From Haloarchaeobius amylolyticus (lineage in GTDB: Archaea; Halobacteriota; Halobacteria; Halobacteriales; Natrialbaceae): a stretch of 64,000 nt of DNA. The DNA is taken from contig NZ_JANHDH010000003.1 of assembly GCF_026616195.1 (NCBI RefSeq), forward strand, positions 620,001-684,000, written 5' to 3'. The number at the start of each line of letters is the position of its first letter. The first letter of the stretch is position 1. The position numbers and the translations under genes were made by a program. The notes under the pieces were generated by a model that did no database searches, had not been told where the DNA came from, and worked only from the letters and a program-made list of their open reading frames with translations. Shown here piece after piece: positions 54,116 through 62,333 of the stretch.

Positions 54116-55714
54116 TCAGTCGGCCCGGTGACCGTGGACCCGTTCCACCGCCGACTTCGCCGCGTTCCGCACCCGGGACTCGGTGTCGGTCTGGCACTCG
54201 TAGAGGTCGTCGAGCGCGGTCTGGACGCCGAGGTTCCCGAGCGCGGTACACGCGTTCGCCCTGACCCGCGGGTCCCCGGACGAGAGCAGGTCGAGGACCG
54301 CGTCGACGGGGAGGTCCCCGGCCGAGGCCTCCGTACTGGCCCCGGTCAGCTCCACGAGGCCCCTGCTCGCGAGGCGGACGTCGTTCGGCTCGTCGCCGTC
54401 GGCGAGCAGGTCGAGGACCGCTCCCACGGCGGCCTCCGGCGGTGCATCCAGCAGGCCGAGGGCGATACCGGCGTTCCCGCGCACGCCGGGGCACTCGTGG
54501 TCGAGCGCGGCCAGCAGCGCGGGGCGGTGCCCCTCGACGGCAGCCGGCTGCTCCTCCGCCACGACGGCGACCGCCCAGGCCGCGTTCCTGGCGACGCGGG
54601 CTTCCCCCTCTTCTACCAGTTCTACCAGCGCGTGGAGGTGGTCCGCGACGACGACCGGGAACGTCTCGGCGACCACCCCGAGCAGGTAGGCCGCGTTGTG
54701 GCTCACGTCGGGGCCGCGGTCGAGGCTCGCCGCGAGGGCGTCGAGGTGGTCGACCATCGCCTCCGGCTGCGTCCAGGCCGCCGAGGCCAGGCCGAGCAGG
54801 AGGTTCGCCGCCACCCGTCCGTCCTCGTCACGGGTGGCCCGGACCAGCGGGTCGACACGGTCGGTCAACTCGGCCGGGCGATAGTCCGCCAGCGCCGTGA
54901 GCACGTTCGAGGCACTCGTGCGGGTCTCCGCGTTCTCGTCGTCGAGCAGCGCGACGAACCGGTCCCGGTGGTCGAGCGAGACCTCCGGGTAGGCCTTGAC
55001 GACCTGCTGGACGACGGCGGCGACGTTCTGGCGAACCCGCCCGTCGGCGTCGTCCAGGCAGCGGACGAGCCGCGGGACCGCCGGCTCGACGCGGCCCGGG
55101 AACGCGGTCGCCAGCGGGCCGAGCGCGGCTGTCGCCATCACCCTGACGTTCTGGTGGCGGTCGAAACATCGGTCGACGAGTCCCTCGACCGCCGGCACGC
55201 TGGCCTCGGGGTGTTCGGCGGCGATACCGCGCAGGACCGCCACGGCGCTCAACCGGGTCGCCTGCTCGGGTCGGTCGAGGAGGCCACGGAGTGGGTCGAC
55301 GGCCTGGACGACCGCCTCGGGCGTGGTCCACGCGATGGGCCACAGCGCCACCGCGGCCGCTTCGCTGGTGCCTCGTCGGTCCTCCTCCAGGAGGCGACAC
55401 AGGTCCGGCGCGACGGGGCGCGCGAGCGACGGGTCCTCGTCGCTGACGATGGCGACCGCGTTCACGGCAGCCCGGGCCGTCTCCGGGTCGCTGTCGTTCA
55501 GGGCCGCGAACACCACGTCGAGCACCGGTTCGACGGTGTCGACGCTTCGCTCCGCGAGGTCGCACAGACCCTCGACCGCGAGACGACGGACCGACGGGTC
55601 GTCGTGCGTCCCGAGCGTGGCGAGGTCGCTCGCCAGCCCAGCGGGGTCGTCCGGTGCATCGCCGGCCGCTGCTCGCAGCCGCTCCGCCCGCCGCTGGTCG
55701 TCGTCTGGACCCAT
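54116..55714 (-). CDS. HEAT-repeat protein
   Basis: 532 residues made almost entirely of about 35-40-residue helical pairs, for example DPSVRRLAVEGLCDLAERS, DPETARAAVNAVAIVSDED and DPRVRANACTALGNLGVQT. This is the HEAT/armadillo scaffold pattern with Asp-x-x-Val-Arg turns. No catalytic motif or export signal, so it is probably a cytoplasmic protein-protein scaffold. Confidence 0.85.
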   Translation of the reverse strand: MGPDDDQRRAERLRAAAGDAPDDPAGLASDLATLGTHDDPSVRRLAVEGLCDLAERSVDTVEPVLDVVFAALNDSDPETARAAVNAVAIVSDEDPSLARPVAPDLCRLLEEDRRGTSEAAAVALWPIAWTTPEAVVQAVDPLRGLLDRPEQATRLSAVAVLRGIAAEHPEASVPAVEGLVDRCFDRHQNVRVMATAALGPLATAFPGRVEPAVPRLVRCLDDADGRVRQNVAAVVQQVVKAYPEVSLDHRDRFVALLDDENAETRTSASNVLTALADYRPAELTDRVDPLVRATRDEDGRVAANLLLGLASAAWTQPEAMVDHLDALAASLDRGPDVSHNAAYLLGVVAETFPVVVADHLHALVELVEEGEARVARNAAWAVAVVAEEQPAAVEGHRPALLAALDHECPGVRGNAGIALGLLDAPPEAAVGAVLDLLADGDEPNDVRLASRGLVELTGASTEASAGDLPVDAVLDLLSSGDPRVRANACTALGNLGVQTALDDLYECQTDTESRVRNAAKSAVERVHGHRAD

Positions 55715-55869
55715 TTCTCAAATTTCACTCCGGGGAGTGACTTAATTCTGCGCATTACATAGTTAGGTATCGACTCGCATGGGTCCCTCAGACGGTGGGG
55801 TCGCGGCCACGCCCGCCCCGTCTTTCCGCTGCCTGTGTGTCTTTACCCTTCGAGGACGTAGAGGGGCGC

Positions 55870-56400
55870 ATGACGACCGAGACTGCCACCTTCGGCGGTG
55901 GCTGCTTCTGGTGTATCGAGGCGGCGATGAAGGAACTCGACGGCGTCGAGTCCGTCACCTCCGGCTACGCCGGCGGCCACGTCGAGAACCCAACCTACGA
56001 GCAGGTCTGCTCGGGCGACACCGGCCACGCCGAGGTCGTCCAGGTCGAGTACGACACAGCCGTCCTCGGCTACGAGGACCTGCTCAAGGTCTTCTTCACC
56101 GTCCACGACCCGACCCAGCTGAACCGGCAGGGACCCGACGTGGGCACCCAGTACCGGTCGGCCATCTTCACCCACGACGACGACCAGCAGGAACTCGCCG
56201 AGGCGTTCATCGCCGAACTCGAAGCCGAGAACGCCTACGACGACGACATCGTCACCGAGGTAGAGCCACTGGAGACGTTCTACGAGGCGGAGGCGTACCA
56301 CCAGGACTACTACGAGAAGAACCCGAACGACACCTACTGTACCTTCCACGCGCAGCCGAAGATCGAGAAGGTCCGCGAGAAGTTCGCGTCGAAGCCGTAG
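55870..56400 (+). CDS. msrA: Peptide methionine sulfoxide reductase A
   Basis: 176 residues from ATG 55870. The catalytic motif is GGGCFWCIEAA (Cys13), followed by VTSGYAGGHVENPTYEQVC, GHAEVVQVEYD, FFTVHDPTQLNRQGPDVGTQ and YRSAIF. All MsrA active-site elements are present, with YCTFHAQPKIEK at the C-terminus. It repairs oxidised methionine. Frames starting further upstream lack a leader. Confidence 0.95.
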   Translation: MTTETATFGGGCFWCIEAAMKELDGVESVTSGYAGGHVENPTYEQVCSGDTGHAEVVQVEYDTAVLGYEDLLKVFFTVHDPTQLNRQGPDVGTQYRSAIFTHDDDQQELAEAFIAELEAENAYDDDIVTEVEPLETFYEAEAYHQDYYEKNPNDTYCTFHAQPKIEKVREKFASKP

Positions 56401-56508
56401 CGCGGCCGGGTCGCCCTCGTTCCGGTCGACGGTTCTGGAACCGTCACTGTAAAATCGCGTGACAGCTAGGCTTCTCGTTCATAAGTGTCGCTGGATTGAA
56501 TGTCGCAC

Positions 56509-57159
56509 ATGAGCACCATCGTCGAAGCGGTCGTTCCGGCGGAGGAGTTCGCGCTCGCCGAGGCGATGCGCCGGGTGTCGGACGTACACTTCGAGTTCGT
56601 GCGTTTCGCCGCCCAGCGGACCGACGGTATCCTCCCGTACCTCTGGGCGGAGGGGGCACCGGGAGACACGCTCCCCCGGACCGTCGCGTCGGACGAGACG
56701 ACGACGGACGTCTCCGTCCTCGCGGCACTCGAGGACGGCTACCTGCTGGACGTGGACTGGCACGCGAGCGCCCGCATCGTCGCGTCGGTCCTGCTCGAGG
56801 AGGGTGCGACAATCGTGGACGCCGTCGCCCGGGACGGTGTCTGGCGGTTCCGGCTGCTCTTTCCGGGCCGGGACGCCGTCTCGCGAACCTACGACAGGTG
56901 CGAGGAGAACGACATCGACCTCGAGATACGACGGCTCTCGGAACTCACGGACTCCTTCCAGCGGGGGCTGTTCGGGCTCACCGAAGAACAGTACGAGACC
57001 ATCTCGAACGCCCACGACGAGGGCTACTACGAGATTCCGCGCGAGTCCGACCTGACGGAACTCGCGAACGAGAGCGAGGTCTCCCATCAGGCGCTCTCGG
57101 AACGGCTCCGCCGCGGGCACGAACGCCTGATAGCCAACGCGCTGTTCACCGAGAGCTGA
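56509..57159 (+). CDS. Bat-type HTH_10 transcription regulator
   Basis: 216 residues from ATG 56509; a TTCATAAG box at 56477-56484 fits a leaderless message from this ATG rather than the one at 56500. It has an N-terminal bacterio-opsin-activator-like sensor domain (AEEFALAEAMRRVSDVHFEF). It ends with HTH_10: LTEEQYETISNAHDEGYYEI, TELANESEVSHQALSERLRR. It is a short one-component regulator, of unknown target. Confidence 0.88.
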   Translation: MSTIVEAVVPAEEFALAEAMRRVSDVHFEFVRFAAQRTDGILPYLWAEGAPGDTLPRTVASDETTTDVSVLAALEDGYLLDVDWHASARIVASVLLEEGATIVDAVARDGVWRFRLLFPGRDAVSRTYDRCEENDIDLEIRRLSELTDSFQRGLFGLTEEQYETISNAHDEGYYEIPRESDLTELANESEVSHQALSERLRRGHERLIANALFTES

Positions 57160-57165
57160 GGGCGG

Positions 57166-57756
57166 TCAGTCGCCCGCGGCGACCGCCTCGTCGGCGGAGG
57201 CGCTCGTCTGGTCGTCGTCTTCGCTCTCGTCCGTGGTCGACGAGCTACCACTGTTGCGCCGGCGGCGGGCGAGTGCGGCCGCGCCGATGGCCGTTCCGAC
57301 CCCGAGCGCGGTCTTCTTCCCGAGCGACCGGCCGGCAGCGTCGTCGGTCGTCGTGCCGCCCAGTTCTTCGGCGTCGTCCTCGTCGGCCGTGTCCTCGTCG
57401 GTCCCGGCCTCGGCCTCGTCGTCGGTCACGGCGCCAGTCTCCGACTCGGCCTCAGCCTCGGTCTCGTCTTCGCCTTCGGACCGGCGATTCCGCCGTCGTC
57501 GCAGTACGATGGCACCTGCGAGTGCAGCGATTCCGACGAGGAGCCGCCGGCCACGGGAGCGGCCGCTGGACGCCTCGGTGTCGTCCTGCGCCGTCTCCGA
57601 CGCCGTCGAGTCCTCGTCTGTCGTCGTGACCGTCTCGCCCTCGGACTCGCGTTCGTCCAGTGCCTCGTGGACGGCCTCCTTCACGGGTCGTTCGAGTGCT
57701 GCGCCAAGTATCGCTGTGAGCGGCGATCGCTCGCCGTCGGTCGGTGTGTTCGACAT
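57166..57756 (-). CDS. Acidic protein with two short hydrophobic segments
   Basis: 196 residues. Two weak membrane segments, each bounded by Arg (RRLLVGIAALAGAIVLRRRR and LGKKTALGVGTAIGAAALAR), separate very acidic linkers. No family recognised. It precedes the gas vesicle operon and lies on the same strand, but is separated from gvpM by the operon end, so the association is uncertain. Confidence 0.6.
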   Translation of the reverse strand: MSNTPTDGERSPLTAILGAALERPVKEAVHEALDERESEGETVTTTDEDSTASETAQDDTEASSGRSRGRRLLVGIAALAGAIVLRRRRNRRSEGEDETEAEAESETGAVTDDEAEAGTDEDTADEDDAEELGGTTTDDAAGRSLGKKTALGVGTAIGAAALARRRRNSGSSSTTDESEDDDQTSASADEAVAAGD

Positions 57757-57814
57757 GCATCCCTGCTAGCGCCTTCCCACCCGAGAACCTCCGCCTTGCC
57801 TGTGCGCGCCCTTT

Positions 57815-58045
57815 TCAATCCCTGCCCGCTCGCTCGGCCTCTCGCCGGACCTCGCGGTCCCAGTCCGCCAGGAGGCCGTACTCCCGCATCGTCGCCAGTC
57901 CGGCGACCGCCGCCCGGAGTTCGATTCCCACGAGCGGGATGTCGGCGACGCTGACGAGCACGTCGGCCTGCACGAGGACGCCCTCCGCGAGCAACACGTC
58001 GACGAGGTCCACGAGGGCGTCGTCGGGATCCCGGGTCGGCTTCAC
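57815..58045 (-). CDS. gvpM: Gas vesicle protein GvpM
   Basis: 76 residues from GTG 58045, whose GTGA overlaps the TGA of gvpL by four bases. LVDLVDVLLAEGVLVQADVL, VSVADIPLVGIELRAAVAGL and a charged end is the GvpA/J/M fold. GvpM belongs to the accessory set needed for vesicle assembly. Last gene of the minus-strand operon. Confidence 0.88.
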   Translation of the reverse strand: MKPTRDPDDALVDLVDVLLAEGVLVQADVLVSVADIPLVGIELRAAVAGLATMREYGLLADWDREVRREAERAGRD

Positions 58046-58887
58046 TGGTCCTCCTCGAACGACGGCGTGAACGAGTACGGCGGCCACGGCCCGGTGTACC
58101 GGACCGTGACGCCCGGCCGCGCGGCGACCTCGTCCAGTCTGTCGCCGATGGCCTCCTCGTGCTCGGGCGCGGCGAGGACGGTCAGGCTCTCCGACACCGT
58201 CTCGTCGGCGGACTCGCCCGCCGCCTCGAGGCTCGAGACCGACTGCTCGACCGTGGTGATGGCGCGGGCTTGCGCGTCGAGGTCGGCTCGCAGGGCCGCC
58301 ATCACCGACGACCGGTGGTCGGCCGTCGCCGCGGACAGGGCGCGCTCGTACTGCTTGTCGAGCAGGAACGCGGTGCCCTCCGACGCCCCGGCCCGCCGGT
58401 CCGCGAGCGCGGCCAGTTCGTCGTCGTCGGCCGCGACCCGGTCGGCGAGGCGTGTCTCGTCCCAGCGGACCTCTATCCGGTACTCCCACGCCCCGGCGAC
58501 CCGGTCGAGCGCGTCCCGGAGCCGGGCGCCGTTGTCGTGCATCCACGTCGCGACCCGGGCGTCGTCACCGCGGACCACGGTGTCGAACCGGAACGGGAGG
58601 GGCGTCCCGAAGGCTTCCCCGGCCGCGTCGACGACCGACTGGTGTGCGAGGAGCCAGCAGCGGACCGTCCGCTCGTCGGTGGCGTCGTAGACCCCGTCGC
58701 ATTCGTGGACGACGGCGGCGAGGTCGGTGGCGTCGCCAGGTCCGTAGCTCCCATCGGCCGCCACCAGCGAGACGGGTTCCCCATCGACGCCCTCGGTCTC
58801 TAACGTGGGTTCGTCGGGGGCCGGCGCGCCGCCCTCCCTGTCGACGATACAGTACACGTACCGGCCGTCGTCGACCGATTCACTCAC
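58042..58887 (-). CDS. gvpL: Gas vesicle protein GvpL
   Basis: 281 residues from GTG 58887, overlapping gvpK by eight bases. [12 protein letters not shown] at the N-terminus and the terminal [20 protein letters not shown] are the GvpF/GvpL signature; the position after gvpK makes it GvpL. It probably helps nucleate the vesicle together with GvpF and GvpM. Confidence 0.9.
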   Translation of the reverse strand: MSESVDDGRYVYCIVDREGGAPAPDEPTLETEGVDGEPVSLVAADGSYGPGDATDLAAVVHECDGVYDATDERTVRCWLLAHQSVVDAAGEAFGTPLPFRFDTVVRGDDARVATWMHDNGARLRDALDRVAGAWEYRIEVRWDETRLADRVAADDDELAALADRRAGASEGTAFLLDKQYERALSAATADHRSSVMAALRADLDAQARAITTVEQSVSSLEAAGESADETVSESLTVLAAPEHEEAIGDRLDEVAARPGVTVRYTGPWPPYSFTPSFEEDQ

Positions 58888-59224
58888 GCTCGGCCACCCC
58901 GGTTCCCGGCTGGTCGGCCATCCCGGGATAGCCGTCCTCGGGGGCGGCGGTCCGGACCGCGTCCGAGACCAGCCCGTCGAGTTGCGCCCGGAGGTCGTCG
59001 ACCGCGTCCTCGACGCCCTCGCGCTCTTTCATGTCGGCCACCTCGGCCTCCAGGGTCGCGAGTTGCGAGCCGAGGCGTTCGATCTCGGCGTCCGAGAGGT
59101 TCCCCGACTCCATCCGGCGGATGGCCTCGCGTTCCAGGGCCTCGACCAGCAGTTCGACCACGGCGACGACGACCGCGACCAGGCCGTTCGAGGCCTCCGA
59201 GCCGCCGACGTCAATCGTCGTCAT
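58880..59224 (-). CDS. gvpK: Gas vesicle protein GvpK
   Basis: 114 residues with [40 protein letters not shown] and [17 protein letters not shown], as in GvpK. Overlaps the end of gvpJ by 14 bases and the start of gvpL by eight. It is an accessory assembly protein. Confidence 0.92.
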   Translation of the reverse strand: MTTIDVGGSEASNGLVAVVVAVVELLVEALEREAIRRMESGNLSDAEIERLGSQLATLEAEVADMKEREGVEDAVDDLRAQLDGLVSDAVRTAAPEDGYPGMADQPGTGVAERE

Positions 59225-59633
59225 CGGTCACCTCCGGCTGTTCCGGTTCTGCTGACTCGGCCGGTGGCTCTCGCTCCGCCGGTTCCTGCGACGACTCCGT
59301 CTCGTCCGGGTTGCCCGCGAGCTCCGGATGGGGCGGCCGCCGCCCCCGTGGCGACCGCCCCGGGACCTTCGCGGGGCCGACGGCAGCCGGGTCCAGTGCC
59401 TCCCGGTCGGCCGCGGCGTCGACCCGCCGCATGTCGGTCCCGGACGGGAACTCCAGGCCGTACTCCGCCGCGGTCTCGAACGACGCCACCGCGGCCCGCA
59501 GCCGGATACCGAGGAGTTCCGTGTCGCCCACGGAGACGGCGATGTCCGCGTTGATGACGACCCCCTTGTCGAGGAGGAGTTCGACCACGTCCGCGAGGTC
59601 GTTCGTCGACCGGGTCGGGCCGGCGTCACTCAT
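59211..59633 (-). CDS. gvpJ: Gas vesicle protein GvpJ
   Basis: 140 residues from ATG 59633. The N-terminal GvpA-like domain is [41 protein letters not shown] long Pro/Glu/Arg-rich tail follows, longer than the compact GvpJ of Halobacterium. Overlaps the previous gene by eight bases. It is a minor structural or nucleation protein. Confidence 0.9.
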   Translation of the reverse strand: MSDAGPTRSTNDLADVVELLLDKGVVINADIAVSVGDTELLGIRLRAAVASFETAAEYGLEFPSGTDMRRVDAAADREALDPAAVGPAKVPGRSPRGRRPPHPELAGNPDETESSQEPAEREPPAESAEPEQPEVTDDDD

Positions 59634-60468
59634 CGGTCCCTCCGGTCGCCTCGTCGAAGCGCCCGCCGTAGATGCGCTTGCGGTTCGGGGCGGTCGAGCA
59701 GCGCGTCTCCTCCGGGACCGTCGAGTGGCGGAGCGCCCCGCCCGACGACCCGGGCATCGTGGAGACGGCCGTGGGATTGCGGGAGCTGTCGGTGCTGCCG
59801 TGTCGGCTCTCCGCTGTCTCCTGGTTCTCCTCGAACTTCTCGCGGAGGCGGACGTGCGCCTCGAGGATGGACGCCCGGAACTCGCCGACCGCGTCCGCCA
59901 CCTCGGACTGCACCGCGTTCTCCACCGATTCGGCGTCGGCGTCGAGGACTCCGCCCCCCGCGTCGATACCGCCGACGTCGAGGCCGCCGTCGTCTCCCTC
60001 GTCGCTTGCCTCGTCCGCCTCGTCGGCTCCGACGAGTTCCGACACCGCCTCGTCGAGTTCTCGCTGTTGCCGCCAGAACGCCCGCACGTCGGCCGCCTCC
60101 CACACGTCAGAGAGGTCGAGCAGGCGAGCCAGCGCCCGGAGCCGGACCGCGTCGCCCGGGTCACCGTCGCCGACCGCATCCGGCAGTTCGTCCAGGTCGA
60201 CCACGTCCGGGGCGGTCTCGGGGAGCGCGTCCCAGTCGACCGCCGAGAGCACGCCGGTCACGTCGACCGTCTCGAGTACGTCCTCGGCCTCGTCGGCCAC
60301 CTCGACGAGGTCGTCGACGGGGTCGACCATCTCGGTCGGCAGGGCGTCGCTCTCGTCCTCGCCGCCGTCAGAACCCTCGCGTCCGTCCTCGTCCGACCCG
60401 AGGTCGTCGACGGCGTCCTCGGCGCGCGAGAAGAGCTCGTCGACCGGGGCCGGCAGGGCGGGCGTCAT
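59626..60468 (-). CDS. Gas vesicle cluster protein at gvpH/gvpI position
   Basis: 280 residues. The first about 165 residues are acidic and Asp/Val-rich with several predicted helices (DDLVEVADEAEDVLETVDVT, LARLLDLSDVWEAADVRAFW). The last about 90 contain VADAVGEFRASILEAHVRLR and a more basic end (TCSTAPNRKRIYGGRFDEA-like; RCSTAPNRKRIYGG). I do not see the Hsp20-like fold of GvpH. A single gene replaces the usual gvpH and gvpI between gvpG and gvpJ; it could be one of them, a fusion or an unrelated gene. Confidence 0.6.
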   Translation of the reverse strand: MTPALPAPVDELFSRAEDAVDDLGSDEDGREGSDGGEDESDALPTEMVDPVDDLVEVADEAEDVLETVDVTGVLSAVDWDALPETAPDVVDLDELPDAVGDGDPGDAVRLRALARLLDLSDVWEAADVRAFWRQQRELDEAVSELVGADEADEASDEGDDGGLDVGGIDAGGGVLDADAESVENAVQSEVADAVGEFRASILEAHVRLREKFEENQETAESRHGSTDSSRNPTAVSTMPGSSGGALRHSTVPEETRCSTAPNRKRIYGGRFDEATGGTDE

Positions 60469-60481
60469 CGGCGGCCCCCAC

Positions 60482-60733
60482 TCATCCCTTCACCTCCACG
60501 CGGTCGCCGAGCTGTTCGCGCGCCTCCTTCGCCAGCGCCAGTTCCGCCTCCAGTTCCTCCCGGCGGGCCTCGTACTCGGCCGTCGACCGCTGCCCGAGTT
60601 CGTACAGCAGCTGGTTCTCCTTGATGTCGTCCCGGATGGCGTCGACGTCGTAGAGCTCCTCGAGCGCCATGTCGTGCAGGACGCCGACGAGGGAGACGAA
60701 CGGCCGGACGAGAAGGTCGTCCACGAGCAACAT
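60482..60733 (-). CDS. gvpG: Gas vesicle protein GvpG
   Basis: 83 residues: LLVRPFVSLVGVLHDMALEE, LYDVDAIRDDIKENQLLYEL and YEARREELEAELALAKEARE are the GvpG pattern, a small helical protein essential in haloarchaea. It starts six bases after gvpF. Confidence 0.92.
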   Translation of the reverse strand: MLLVDDLLVRPFVSLVGVLHDMALEELYDVDAIRDDIKENQLLYELGQRSTAEYEARREELEAELALAKEAREQLGDRVEVKG

Positions 60734-60739
60734 CGCGGG

Positions 60740-61393
60740 TCACCGCTGGGCCCCGATCTGGATGTCGACGAAGTTGTAGGGTGCCCACGGCCCGGTGTAC
60801 TGGACGAGCAGCGACTCGTGGCGGTCCTCGATGCGGTCGACGGCATCGTCGAAGGCGGGGCGCTCCTCGCGCTCGACGAGGTACGAGCGATTGAGGACCA
60901 GCCGGTCGCTGAAGCGGTCGCCCTCGGTGCGCTCGACGTGGTGGTCGGCGAGTTCGGACGCGACCGACTCGCGGACCGCCTGCTGGTCGAGGGACTGTGC
61001 CTCCTCCTCGACCAGTTTCAGGCCGACCTCCACGCGGCCCTCGACCGACCGGAGTGCCCTGGTGAACGCCGGGCGGGCGCTCCGGAGGACGTTGCTGACG
61101 GCGGGGTCGCTCTCGAACACCATCCCGAAGCGCATCGGGACGACGGCGTGTCCGTCCCCGACCGTCATGACCGCCCGCAACACCTCGTCGTGGCGGCGGG
61201 AGTTCTCGTCGGAATCGTCCGGCTCGAGCGTGTCGATCTCGCTCACGACCGCCGCGAGCGGGCCCTGCTGTAGCAGCTCCACGGGGCCGCCGCCGTCGAC
61301 GGCGTCGACGCCGTCCAGCGTCTCGGTGAGTGTGGCTTCGTCGTCACCGAACTCGCCGGCATCGACGACGCCGTAGGTGTAGCGTTTGCTCAT
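60740..61393 (-). CDS. gvpF: Gas vesicle protein GvpF
   Basis: 217 residues from ATG 61393; frames upstream are not coding. [11 protein letters not shown] opens the family fold, with [13 protein letters not shown] in the middle. The protein ends [17 protein letters not shown], the GvpF/L terminal signature. First gene of the F-to-M operon, divergent from gvpA. Confidence 0.93.
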   Translation of the reverse strand: MSKRYTYGVVDAGEFGDDEATLTETLDGVDAVDGGGPVELLQQGPLAAVVSEIDTLEPDDSDENSRRHDEVLRAVMTVGDGHAVVPMRFGMVFESDPAVSNVLRSARPAFTRALRSVEGRVEVGLKLVEEEAQSLDQQAVRESVASELADHHVERTEGDRFSDRLVLNRSYLVEREERPAFDDAVDRIEDRHESLLVQYTGPWAPYNFVDIQIGAQR

Positions 61394-61554
61394 CGTCGGT
61401 GACCCCACGTTCGCTGGAGACGTCCCTAACGCCAGTGCTGGCGCCCGCAAGTGACTCAAGTACCCGAGGGCGTGGCCACGGGGCCATAGCCGGCGCGACC
61501 GCCGCGCCTGCAAGCACTATCGCCATCTATGCCGTGGGCGAAGCCAAGAGTACA
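61394..61554. promoter_or_regulatory. Divergent gvpF/gvpA promoter region with palindrome
   Basis: The 161-bp gap holds the perfect palindrome CGCCAG-TG-CTGGCG at 61430-61443 but no consensus TATA box. No gvpD or gvpE gene is in this window, so regulation is unlike the Halobacterium and Haloferax plasmid clusters. Confidence 0.45.
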
Positions 61555-61839
61555 ATGGCACGACCAGACTCTTCCAGTCTCGCCGAGGTACTCGACCGCA
61601 TCCTTGACAAGGGCATCGTCGTCGACGTCTGGGCCCGCATCTCGGTCGTCGGTATCGAGATACTGACAGTCGAGGCCAGGGTCGTCGCGGCCTCGGTCGA
61701 CACGTTCCTCCACTACGCCGAGAGCATCTCCAAGGTCGAACAGGCGACACAGTCCGGTGACCTCGAGGACATGCAGGACATCGACATCGAGAAGCCGACC
61801 CGCCCGAACGAGTACGAGAACGCACCCACCCCGAACTGA
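61555..61839 (+). CDS. gvpA: Major gas vesicle structural protein GvpA
   Basis: 94 residues from ATG 61555. [40 protein letters not shown] and [15 protein letters not shown] is the GvpA core. It has an extended acidic tail compared with the usual about 76 residues. It assembles into the ribs of the vesicle wall. Followed nine bases later by gvpO. Confidence 0.96.
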   Translation: MARPDSSSLAEVLDRILDKGIVVDVWARISVVGIEILTVEARVVAASVDTFLHYAESISKVEQATQSGDLEDMQDIDIEKPTRPNEYENAPTPN

Positions 61840-61848
61840 GGTCTCCAG

Positions 61849-62298
61849 ATGCCACAACTGGACGACCCAGAGCGCTGTCGGGCCTACACGCGAGACGACG
61901 AACGGTGCGAACGAACAGCCGGCGACGGTGATTACTGTTACCAGCACGACTCGGACGACCCGACGGTCGGGACGGACGGGCCGACTGGCGAGCAGCGACC
62001 CGACGCGTCGACCGCCGGAGAGGGCCCACTCGGGGGCGCCGATTCGGTGGTCGACGTCAGGCGGGCCGTCGTCGCCACCGCGGAGGGACTCGTCGGCAAC
62101 GAGTGCGACAGCGTCATCGAGGTGATGAACACCGGCGACGGCTGGCTGGCGACCATCGAGGTCGTCGAACGCCACGCCGTCCCGGACACGCAGGATATCC
62201 TCGGGCGGTACGAGATCACGCTCGACGACACGAGGAGCGTGACGGGGTACGAGCGCATCGGGCGCTACCGTCGGAGCGACACCGACCCCTTCGAGTGA
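61849..62298 (+). CDS. gvpO: Gas vesicle protein GvpO
   Basis: 149 residues. The N-terminus has a small Cys/His motif (RCRAYTRDDERC, YCYQH) that may bind zinc, then a Gly/Asp linker. The C-terminal GvpO domain follows: SVVDVRRAVVATAEGLVGNE, WLATIEVVERHAVPDTQDIL and YEITLDDTRSVTGYERIGRY. GvpO is required for vesicles in haloarchaea. gvpC and gvpN, normally between A and O, are absent here. Confidence 0.92.
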   Translation: MPQLDDPERCRAYTRDDERCERTAGDGDYCYQHDSDDPTVGTDGPTGEQRPDASTAGEGPLGGADSVVDVRRAVVATAEGLVGNECDSVIEVMNTGDGWLATIEVVERHAVPDTQDILGRYEITLDDTRSVTGYERIGRYRRSDTDPFE

Positions 62299-62333
62299 CC
62301 GAGAACCCCTGACCCGCCTCGGGCCGGCGACCG

